From Cavia porcellus (Eukaryota; Chordata; Mammalia; Rodentia; Caviidae), in assembly GCF_034190915.1 (NCBI RefSeq), contig NW_026947514.1:8406201-8470200 (forward strand): a DNA stretch of 64,000 bases. The letters are read 5' to 3'. Positions 54,461-64,000 of this stretch are shown here, piece after piece. Under the pieces are notes generated by a model. It saw only the letters and a list, made by a program, of their open reading frames with translations, had not been told where the DNA came from and searched no databases. The position numbers and the translations under genes are program-made. The number at the start of each line of letters is the position of its first letter. Position 1 is the first letter of the stretch.

Positions 54461-57400
54461 AGTTGGAAAAAATAACCAACCAAGGCCTGAGTGCTGGGGT
54501 GGTGGGGATAACCATGCAGGACACCCCAGAGCAGAGGGAGACAGCCCAGAACAGGTGGAGCCCCTGCGATGCAGCGGGGGGACTTGGGGTAGAGGCACAA
54601 ACAGCACCGCATAGCTCAGACTGTGTGGGTTCACCTCGCTTCAGCTCAGAGCACCCCAAGAGGAAAGGACTTCTCACACTGGCCCCTCCCACTACACCGT
54701 GGGGGTCCCAGGAGGCACCGTGTGACAGCCACCACTGTGGGCACCCCTTATCTCACCCCTGGAAAGTCATCTCTAAAACACATTGTGCCAATTACCAAAG
54801 CCTTACATGGAGCATTTCTAAAACCCTCTAGAGTAGTCAAAGGTCTTATAAATAAACTTTTCCCCCAAGTACCAGGGACTGAGCCCATTCTAGACACCTC
54901 CCGGCACCCTGGCACACTGGGCACTACCAAGAGACCAGCACTGGGCACAGCTGTGAATAAACTCCACGGCTCCCTTAGCATTCCCTGTAACATACCTGCC
55001 ATGGCCGATGCTGGCCGTGATCGCCCCACAAAGGCCTCCTGTGTCTGGCCCACGTCAGCTGGCTTCTTTTCAACTTTCCTCGTTCTCTATTTAGCAACAA
55101 GGCCGACTGTTTAGGCCACGCTCTGGAGAGGTGCTGAGCCCCTCCCTCGAGGGTAGAAGCAGGATTCATGTCTTCTTCTCAGCGCATTCTTTAAGGAAGA
55201 TGTGTCCCCTCTCCTGGTTATGTGTCTATGCAGTCAGTTCTTTATAGCAGCCTGGTCCTGGGGTATTTACGTTATACTTGGGCTATAAGCCAGGGCAGTT
55301 TGCGACTCTGTCCCTTAGGGGGCTCGCACTTTGGCTGCAGGAGTCCTGTCAGGCCAGCCCCAGGGTGAGGGACTGCGGACTTCTCTTCGGGTCCTGGAGA
55401 CCACCTCTGCGGAGGCACCCGGGACACAGCGTCCTTCTGTCCTCACACTCGGCCCTAGAGGAGATGAAGACTGTTAACCTGATCAAATGGTGACTGAGCT
55501 GTATGTATTTTCTGTTCTCATTTGTTGAATTTGGTACAGTCCCCAGAACGTCCCATCGAGTGGGAAGACTTTAGCTTCCTAACCCTTGACGTGTGTGCTT
55601 CGACAGAGAAGACTGGATGACCATTTTTGTGCATTTTTATACTTATGAGTATTTCTTCTAAAAATGATGGAATGTTAATTTATGTAGTGGAATCATTTCT
55701 GCAGGGATTTTTACCACCACCAACTGCATAGGTGAGTTACTAAAGCTATTGCTATAAGCAGAGGAAACAAAAATGCAAATAAAACACAACAGGAAAATAC
55801 GTGCACACATATCAAGCACTTACCTAACCCCATGTCTGAATCCAGTCTTTTCCAAGTCCACTGTATGCGGCAGAGCAGAGAGGTCGACCAGATGGTCTTT
55901 TTGATTTACCATACCAAATATTTGGTGTCACTGTTCCTCTGGGAAGATTAACACAGTCATTGTGTCCTCTCTCACATACTGCAAGACCCCCACATGCCCA
56001 GCACCACACTCAGTGACCAACTTCCCTCTGCCGTATGAGGTGAGTCTGTGTGCAGAGGGGCCAGTCCAGCCTCACCTCTGTCAACCGCCCAGCAGGCAGC
56101 CAGTACCTCTGTGATCTGTCACCTGCTCCACTCCTGTCCCTCGCTTCCTGCCCAGAGTCCAGCCCAGGGTCTGGCACATAATGGGGCCCAGCACACTCCA
56201 CTGGAATCCTTGAGGCAAGTAAGAAAAATAACAAAAAATCCAAAGTTAAAAAACAAAATTTATACAAAGAAGGAAACAGTAGACAGCTGGGGAGCAGGAT
56301 GAGGAGTTGTGTCCTTGGGGTGGGACGCCGGGTCACCTCCTGGCCCCACATGACCCCCGTGACCCTCGGTCCATCCTGCCCCACCAGGTCACAGCTGCCC
56401 GACCTTTGCAGCCAGAGTGATGCCTGTCGTCTGTGTGACCGGAAGTCCTATCTGCCCTCTTGGTTCCTATCAAGCCCTCCAGGGGAGATATTTCAAGGGT
56501 TCATGCAGAGAGGTGGCCGCTCCATGATCAGCAAAGCTCTGGGCCCTGGCAGAAAAATGCATGAGAAACTGACCTGAACTCTTCAATAAAAAGAAAACTC
56601 CACCCCAAGATCCCTGAGCTACCAAGCTGCCCACCTAATTGGGTGCCAAATGCAGTTGGGCCTTGGACCAGCAAGACCGCTGCACACCGCTGCACGTGGG
56701 CTCAGCACAGACCCAGGCCTGGCAGCGCCTGGCCTGCAGGCCGGACCGGCTGCAGCTCTTTCCTCTGAGCGTCTCGCCAGCTCCCTTCCTCCTGCCCCTC
56801 CTGAGCCCCCCTCACTCATCACCCGCTCCAGAGCCCTCTCAGCCCCTGTCCACCCGCTCCCTTCACTTTCACTGGAGGCAGGGGCACCTGGCTCCCCTTC
56901 TGGATCCAGGTCACCCAGACTCCAGCCTGCTGTGCATGCAGGACGCCCCCATCCTGGCCCACCCCGGGCACACTCGGAGTTGAACCTGGAGGCGGAGGTG
57001 GGCTTGGGGACGACAGTTCCCAGAGGAGCTGCGAGCAGTTATAAACAGCGTCAGGTCAACTCCAGATTTAGCCTCGGATCCTGCCTTGAGCGCGAGGAAA
57101 CGGGCTTGTGACAAGGAGACGCTTCCTGCCAGACGAATGTCCAGACGTGTCTAGAGAAGGGAGCACTGACAGGCAGGCGGCTTTGCGGGCTGGGCAGGGC
57201 AGCTTATGTGCTGCAGGTGTCGCCGAGTGCCGCTGAGGGAGCGCCTGTCAGGGAGGAGGGGGCGGCTGAAGATAACCATGTCCTCCCCTCCCTTGCCAGC
57301 AGTCACCGGCAGCAGACAGACAGACAGACACAAAGCAGGGACATCCTCCCAGCGGGGACTCCCACCCCAGCCCTGGGTCTGTCCAGACTCGGTTTTGTGA

Positions 57401-57479
57401 CAGGTAGACCGCCACAGTGCATGGACCTCGACAGCAGACTGCCTCAGCCTCCAGCCCCCCAAACCCCGGGATCCTTCTT
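54461..57479. other. Unique non-coding sequence
   Basis: No exon or clear repeat recognised. The longer frames (for example 54623-55114 and 56650-57111, both +) carry no family signature and are overlapped on the other strand. A short (CAGA)n run lies at 57314-57331. Confidence 0.5.
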
Positions 57480-57790
57480 GTAAAAAGACAATCACTTTAT
57501 GGATCGAATCTTCCAGCACCTAAGACTCCCTTCCCCTGCCCAGAAACGATGCTCCCCCAAATCTTCCGCGGCTGAAGCTACGGCTCTGCAGCCCACAGGA
57601 GCAGTAACTTTCCTGCAGCTCAAAGCCACCGCGGCTGTTGCCGTCTCTCTGACAGCTGGTTTCCTGGGACTCAGACACAGCAGCCGCTGCATCGTTCCAA
57701 TGCAAACGGCACTTAACATGTCTCAGGATTTTCGCCAAAAGGCACTTTGGGATGTATCCTGTCTGCAGAGACAATGAGAGGTCTCCATGC
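57480..57790. promoter_or_regulatory. Candidate conserved non-coding stretch
   Basis: Repeat-free, CpG-containing sequence with both strands open across 57492-57795 without family signature. Composition like a conserved non-coding element; inference only. Confidence 0.2.
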
Positions 57791-59635
57791 GTCATCGTGT
57801 TGAGATGGCCCTAGGGTGCACGTCACAGGTCCACAGAGCACATGAGGGCATGAGACACCCAGACACATCCCTGCTTCTCAATGCCACAGTCCTAGAGGGT
57901 GTGGGGATGCTAAGAGATGATGGCCACATCCTGCGCTGGCCGGGTGTCCCTGATCAGGACCCTGGGAGATGTGAGTTCACATGCGCCACACACCGCTTCC
58001 CGGGGTCCTGATTAGGAGATGTCTGGGGCGATGGCCCTTGGCCCAGGGCTAAGGACAGTGGACACACAAGAGCATTCAGAGCATTCAGTGTCAGGTAGTT
58101 CATTCTAACCACTGCTCCTAGTAAAGTAACCAGGCAGAAGAGGGGGATGCCAGCTGGCGTGCATCCTGTGCCACTGTGCACCTGGCACTGAGCCACACAG
58201 TCCACAGACAGACTCGGGGGCCCTCAATCAACCCAGCAATGGGTACATGTCCTCTGCCCCATGTCACAGGGGAGGAGACAGAAGGAGACGGAGCAGGCGG
58301 CCCAGGAGTACCTAGCAATCTGGCTTCAGCACCTACAGTGCTCTCTGTCCTTATGTGGTCTTGGGAAGAGACGGTGCCCGCACCAGTGGTCCCTAGCCAG
58401 CCCCACCACCCTCAAAGCTGGAGGTCCTGCCTGCTGTTGTGTGGGAGAAAGGCCTGAGGCTCCGAAGGGAGGGGACACAGCCAAGGCCACTGTGCCACGA
58501 GGTATTGGAGCTACTTCCAAATGTGGGGTTCTCCTGACATCGGACGTGGGTGTGAGCAGGTGTGCCCCCTCTTCTTGCAGCTCATCTTGGGGTCCTCCTC
58601 CCAAGCTACCTCCTCCAGGAGCTCCTCCCGCATGGGGGAGCAGCCCACCTTCTGCCTTTCCCCCGCCCCCACACCCGCGTGGTCCTAGCAAAGCCCCAGC
58701 TCCCGGTCCAAGGTCTTCCTAGATCTGCAGGGATTCCCAGGCTCCTGAGGTGGGGAAAGCTCCCTGGCTCCTGGGATTCCTTTGTGGCATGGAGAAAAGA
58801 AAAAAATTCTCCAGCTTGGAGCCAAGCCAGAGTTCAGACCTCCCGTCTTCTCTAATCTTGCCGTGTACAGTTGGGCAGATTAACCGGAGTCTCTCTCTCT
58901 CCAGCTGGACTCCTAGGATTTTGCCGTCTACTTATGGTTGCCGTGATGGGTGCCGTGACCTGGCGATCCCTCTAGCCGAACACTCCTCGAGCTCCTGATG
59001 GACACTGTGAGTGGCCGCAGGGGCCGGGAGAAGGTGGCAAGCTCACAGGCTCCTGGTCCAGCCACTTTGGCAGCAGCACCAGGACGTGGAACCTGTGGCA
59101 GAGTGGGGATCTGAAGCCAGCATTCCCTGTATGTGAGGGAGGATGGAGCGGGTGTGTGCTCCTCTCAGAGTGGGGTGTCCCTCTTGGTGTGTGGGGTGCA
59201 GAACTTGAAAGGCACAGAAAAACAGGTCTCCCAACCATCCCTGCAGGATGAACCCAAACACACTTTGCCACACGGGCCACTTGCTTCCGTCTCGTCTCCT
59301 GCAGTGTTCCCGGAGGGACGGGTCCAGGTGCCTCTGGGTCAGGGTCACCTGATGCCTATGCAGAGAGGCAGGGGAGGCTCCCCGAGCCATCGGGTCCCCA
59401 GGTCCCCAGGCTCCGGTGAAGTAGATGGGGCTGGGCCCTCCCTCACCCCCTCAGAGCGGTGCGTTGGCAGCCAGGCAACATGGAATCCGCAGTCACACGG
59501 TCCCCAGTGTCTCCTCAGTGTGGTCCCCACATCTTCTGCACAGGACTGTCTCCTTAGGGCTCAAGATAGCTCCAAGAACAGGAAGTAGGAATTCCTGCCC
59601 CAACCCTCCAGGGACCACAGCTGTTTGCCCACGGG

Positions 59636-59638
<3 letters not shown>
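57791..59638. other. Unique GC-rich non-coding sequence
   Basis: No exon or repeat recognised. Confidence 0.5.

Positions 59639-59669
<31 letters not shown>
59639..59669 (+). repeat. (CA)n microsatellite
   Basis: About 14 perfect CA units after CGCG. Confidence 0.95.
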
Positions 59670-59774
59670 GATGCACGTGCAAATGTCCCCTGCACCAGGT
59701 TCACAGGTGTCACTGATTGTCTCTTCCCTGCAGAAAGCCACTCAACAGAGGCAAAGAATTCTGCCCATCTTGTT

Positions 59775-59880
59775 CCCTGTGGGGCCCCCAGGTCTGCAGG
59801 GGCATCTAGCACATAGTAGGTGCTTTATGGTTCATAACATTTTATAATCATGGCTGCAGGAAAATGAATGAGGAATGGAG
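59775..59880 (+). mobile_element. L2 LINE 3' end
   Basis: CATCTAGCACATAGTAGGTG followed by GAAAATGAATGAGGAATG is the L2 3' terminus. Confidence 0.65.
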
Positions 59881-60429
59881 AGCCGCTCCCATGGAGCAGG
59901 GTGGACCGTCCCTACTCAGGCTGCTGAGTGCAAAGCCAGGCTCCAGGGAGCTTCACGGTCCCACCTGGGAGACCAGCCATCTGCTCGATCCCTGAGCCCA
60001 GCCACAAAATCAACCTCCAGGAGGGGATCCCCAGAACACCACCAGGCAACTTTGGGAACCGCTGGTGACAGGCAGCCAGGCTGCACACCCAGTTGTGGTG
60101 TGGCTGTGACCCACAGGCCCTGGCTCTGTCCTAGACACGCTGGGCCTTTAGCGGGTCCCCAAGCCGTCCTGCAGAGTGGCCGTCCAAGGGTCAGTGTGGT
60201 GTGGGCTGAGTCGGGACACAGTGATCCCAGGGCCAGTGGTCTGAGGAGGTCCGGTAGGCCCCTCGCAGGCCTGGCACCCTGACCTGCATCTCAAGGACGA
60301 GCCAGATCTTTCTGGTTGCAGTGGAGACTGGCGTGGAAGGTGAAGGGAAGGTGCACAGGCCCGAGAGCCAGGACTTTCTCCTGTCAGCAGCCGGAGTAAA
60401 GCCGGGGAGCTGGGATCATTTTAGTAAGT
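59881..60429. other. Unique non-coding sequence
   Basis: No exon or repeat recognised. Confidence 0.5.
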
Positions 60430-60860
60430 AGGCTCATTGTGATTTGTGGAAAATATAAGCATATAAGAATTTATTCTTTTCTTAGAAAGAAGCCAGAGCT
60501 GGGCAGCAGGGGCTGCCCAGTAGGTGGAGGCCTCAGGGATAAGAGTCCTTCTTTGTGTGGGGCTCTATTAGCTGCCATGGCTGCTGGGGCTCCAGCCTTC
60601 ACACTCACCTTCCTAGCAACAAGATGAAACAACAGAGTAGCAGACCAAAGGATCTTACCTTCTGCAAATCCAATTCCTTTTAAAGACCTTTCCCAGAAGT
60701 CCCATATACATCTTCCTTTTACATCTTATTGGCTGAAACTTAATCTTTTAGACATTTCAGTGGCAAAAACAAACAAACAAAAGGCTAGATAATGTAGTCT
60801 TTATTCTGAGCATTAACTTACCCTGCCACACCTCGGAGTTCAGTAACTAAAAAACAAGAT
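60430..60860. mobile_element. Ancient interspersed repeat, family not assigned
   Basis: CTTTTAAAGACCTTTCCCAG, ACATCTTATTGGCTGAAACT and AATGTAGTCTTTATTCTGAG recur in the same order in many mammalian genomes. A short (AAAC)n run lies at 60766-60781. Confidence 0.4.
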
Positions 60861-61634
60861 GGAGAAAGAAATCACAGTGGCATCTGCTTACAAAGGCTTT
60901 AGACTACAAGAACTAGAACACCTGACACCTGGTCTTGATTCCCTCCCCTCAAAACATCTGGAAAAACATGGCTGAGTGCTGAGTCAGCAATAACATCCAG
61001 ACCCAGATTATGTTCTGTCCTTTGCTCTGCCATCCTCCAGGTTGACCTGTTAATTAAATGGACTATGATTAAATGGACTAACATTTATGAAACACCTAAT
61101 GAAGTATAGAAAAATAAAATCAGTTAAATAGAGCAACTCACAATCACAAGATGACTGCCACAGCTCCAGACATCACATATTGCTCTTACAGGGACATTTT
61201 ATAAAGCAGGAAAGGAAAGAAGCCATTATTTTCTCCTTCTCAGAGAAATGGCCACCTTCCCCAGGGCCCAGTTGCTGAGCTGGCTGTGAAGTCACAGAAC
61301 TGAGTCAAGAATGTGGCTGCCCCAGCACTGACTGGAAATTGCATCAAAAGTCCTCTTCTTCTGCAATTAAAAATGTTCGTTTCACTAGTCCCTGGGGGCC
61401 GTGAGGGGGTTCCAACCGCAGTATACGAGGAATTCTGTGTTTGCACATTGGCCTGAGCTTCCCAGTTTGTCTTGTAATTTCATTAACCTCGGTGTCACAT
61501 ACCACAGACATATTTCGGCCTGTTGCGGGCAACTAGCCTTGCATACGCAGACTTCTCCGTCCGCCTCGCTTTCTTCTCATCCAGCCGCTCCACCCCTCAG
61601 CTTGCACGGTTCATAACCCTTGAGGTGCTGCAGG
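60861..61634. other. Unique sequence
   Basis: Partly AT-rich; no exon recognised. A 17-base direct repeat, TTAAATGGACTATGATTAAA-like, occurs near 61053-61080. Confidence 0.45.
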
Positions 61635-61676
61635 GGCGAGGCGAGGCGAGGTGAGGCGAGGTGAGGCGAGATGAGT
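61635..61676 (+). repeat. GAGGC/GAGGT 5-bp tandem repeat
   Basis: GGCGA/GGTGA units repeat about eight times, then sequence becomes unique. Confidence 0.85.
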
Positions 61677-61860
61677 GGCCGAGAGCCCCGGGTCCTGCTC
61701 CATGGAAACTATTCCTCCGCTGCGTTGCCAGCAGTGAGCTTAATTAGGATTCAAGATCGTGTCCAGGAGCCCAGGCAGGGCAGTGGCCGGCAATGTGTTC
61801 ACCGCCTGCTGGATTCAGCTCGCTTCTGCTTTTGCATTTTGCAAGAGGAGAGCAAAGGGA
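61677..61860. promoter_or_regulatory. Candidate conserved non-coding stretch
   Basis: Unique sequence with a homeodomain-type site (GCTTAATTAGGATTC near 61738) next to the GAGGC repeat. Inference from composition only. Confidence 0.2.
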
Positions 61861-63220
61861 ACGGCTATGTGTGGAAGAGTCGGGGACACACGGACAGGGA
61901 CAGACAGGAGGCTGCTCAGGAGGAGAGGAGGCTGGTAAGGGAGACAGGGGGGCAGCCTGGGGCAGGGAGGGGCCTTGCAGTCCCAGGCAGCAGGCACAGT
62001 GGCCACCACAGAGGACAGGTCAGGAGAGGACCTCCTGTCCCCACCGCACAGGTGACAAGAGGTCCTGCTCAGTGTCCCTGAGCATGGGACAGAGCCTGGG
62101 GTGCAAAACTGAACCCCAAGCTAAATTCACTTTCTGTGTCTGTCCGCTTCTCGCCACTGTGACAGGGCACAGGAGGGCACAGCGGAGAGAAGGAAGGCCC
62201 TGTCTTGTCCCCTGCTTCCGTCTCAGTGCCAGCCCCTCCTCCGCGCTCCCTTGGTGCTGAGGTGGACACCAGGGCAGAGGCCGTGGCAGAGGCGAGCACT
62301 CACCTCACACACACAGGAGGCAGAGGTGAGAGAGCCAGAGAGAGGGCCAGGGCCGGGGCCAACGTGCACCCTCGAAGCCACGTCCCCAGGGACCTGGCCC
62401 TCCCCTGTCACCCCCAAACCAGACAGAGGCTCCACTGGGAGCCCACAAAAGGCTGCACAGTCTCAGCTTCGGACCCAGCTGCCTCTGTAGGTCGCAGCTC
62501 TGACCACCGCTGCCCTGGGCTCGGCTTTGCACACGAGGAGCCCGCGGGGACACTTGTGAGACCCCAACCGTGATGCCGCATTCCCATGGGTCTTTGGGTG
62601 TTCAGTTCCTCATCTGAGGAGCAGCGCTGGATGCTGAGGAGGCTTAGAAATAATGACTGGGAAAGATCTATTGTGTCACAGCAAACACAGGTCGGGTGAG
62701 CCGCTTCCAAGTGCCCTGGGCCTTTAGGTCACCTCAGAAGCACTGTCCAGACGCCTGCGCACTGATACAACTGACAGGACACAAAACTGTGCGCTGCTGA
62801 GGCCGCCAGTGTGGAAGATCTACACGCACACACACGCTAGCGGACACACAGGCAGCCAGAAGGCAGAGCGGGGCGAGCCAGGGCCTTCCCTTCTGCTTCT
62901 GGTTCTCGCTTCTCTGCACTTCATGAATCCTCCTAACCAGCACTCATGACCTTTGCATCCAGAGAATGCCAAATGAATGTTGAACAGAGGCCACAAATTC
63001 AGAGTGTGTGAACCCCCTGCCCCCTGCTGCACCCTGCTCCCTCCACAGCCTCCCACCGAGGGCAGGGTCCGAGTTCTGGGGGCCTCCGGCAGCACTGCCA
63101 TCACCAGATCTTTCTCCAGCCAGGGCAGCCAGGAAGCCCTCCCTACGGAGCAGTGTAGATTGGGCATCAGACATTTGTCGGGAAGAGTACTGGGCTGTTT
63201 GGATCTCAAGACAGAGATCA
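61861..63220. other. Unique GC-rich non-coding sequence
   Basis: No exon or repeat recognised. Confidence 0.5.
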
Positions 63221-63421
63221 AGGCGAGGAAGGGAGAAGGGGGAGGGGAGGGGGCCAGGAGGGAGAGGAGAGGGGAGGGGAGGGGAAGGGGAGGGGGAGGG
63301 GAGGGGAGGGGGAGGGGAAGGGGGAGGGGAGGGAGAGGAGAGGAGGAGGGGGAGGAGAAGGAGAGGGGGAGGGGAGGGGAGGGGGGGGAAGGGGAAGGGG
63401 AGGGGGAGGGGAGGGGGAGGG
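63221..63421 (+). repeat. 200-bp G/A-only purine tract
   Basis: Almost uninterrupted purine sequence built of GGGGA, GGGA and GGA units, with only a few pyrimidines near the left end (GCCAGG at about 63252). Many runs of four or more G. Such tracts can form G-quadruplexes or triplex DNA and produce long meaningless open frames on both strands. Confidence 0.95.
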
Positions 63422-64000
63422 GACACAGCAGCCGAAAGGCTCAGTCCCAGGCCACTGGCTGTGCTCAGCGTGGCATGGGCACTCACAACTACCATCACTC
63501 CCTGACTTGTCACCTCCACCAGGGGGACACAGGCCCATTTACTGCGGGACACAAGAACAAGGCTGCTCGTCATCATGTTGTCAAGAAGCCGAGCCACCAG
63601 AGCCGACTCCTGGTCCTGGGGCAGCACTGGGGAGCCCTGACTCTGGTGGCCCAAGCCTTTTCATCAGCCTCCTAGCTGCTAATTACGCCTGTGAGTTACC
63701 TCCCTTAACGGTGGGCCCGCCCGGCTGGTGCCTGCAACCCTGAAATCTTGTACTTTGATCTGATTTTGCTTTGTTCTTGTCTAGTTCAAAATGTACTTGC
63801 AGTTCTCCCTTCCTAGGAGTGACTCTCAGGCAGCCTGGCCCAATTTTTAGGGAAGAAGGGGTGTCCAAAAGGCAGTGGCCAGGTAAATGTTACTCAGAAT
63901 GACTACAGTGCTGGGTAATAAGAGGGTCTCCAAAAACGTTTGAAATTATCTGAAGCTTTCAATATATACATGTTTATGTGCAGGTCATGGGGAGGAGTCT
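63422..64000. other. Unique sequence to window end
   Basis: No exon or repeat recognised; becomes AT-rich after 63750. Confidence 0.5.

Noticed and set aside
62944..63675. Long open frames on both strands (about 230 codons)
   Set aside because: They run through the G/A tract, which has almost no stop codons in any frame. The proteins are Gly/Arg/Glu or Pro/Ser/Leu low-complexity strings with no domain.

Overview
This window is mammalian nuclear DNA from a non-murid rodent. The evidence is the set of interspersed repeats: BC1/ID-type tRNA-Ala-derived SINEs, B1-like 7SL SINEs with an internal duplication, older dimeric B1+ID SINEs, MIR, L2, MER5A-like hAT relics, ERVL-MaLR LTRs and L1/HAL1 copies. 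The repeat mix would fit a castorimorph (beaver or kangaroo-rat side) or another non-mouse-like rodent; that placement is an inference. No host protein-coding exon of a resident gene could be recognised. The many open frames are short, overlap on both strands and carry no family signature, so the window reads as intergenic or intronic sequence.

Layout. 1-8.8 kb: mostly unique sequence with a B1-like SINE, an ID SINE, L1 pieces, two MaLR LTRs, a MER5A and a MIR. 8.8-12.8 kb: little repeat, with an AT-rich homeodomain-motif-rich stretch that may be regulatory. 12.8-18.3 kb: SINEs and an old HAL1/L1 relic split by a MaLR LTR and by a SINE. 18.3-29.3 kb: unique blocks, an L1 relic, L2, MER5A, a MaLR LTR and a probable solo LTR packed with inverted CCAAT boxes. 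29.3-32.4 kb: a 91-bp direct duplication, a MIR running into an 18-copy 16-bp minisatellite, and an L1 3' end. 32.4-44 kb: CpG-rich and AT-rich candidate regulatory sequence plus SINEs and LTRs.

44,001-53,606 holds the most informative structure: a class I (gammaretrovirus-like) endogenous provirus with a 5-bp target duplication, two LTRs, a tRNA-Pro-type primer site and decayed gag, pol and env. Its 3' LTR is split by a 3.26-kb L1-machinery insertion with a 16-bp target duplication. That insertion begins with a segment matching the first coding exon and leader of TBC1D8, continues into an L1-type 5' UTR and a complete-length but broken ORF1, has no ORF2, and ends with a long 3' region made of diverged tandem repeats and an A-rich tail. 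It looks like a half-L1 (HAL1) retrotransposed from a chimeric gene-HAL1 transcript.

53.6-64 kb: a young SINE, a dimeric SINE, then mostly unique GC-rich sequence with simple repeats, including a 200-bp purine tract at 63.2-63.4 kb. Repeat family names are from recognition by eye; no database search was possible.
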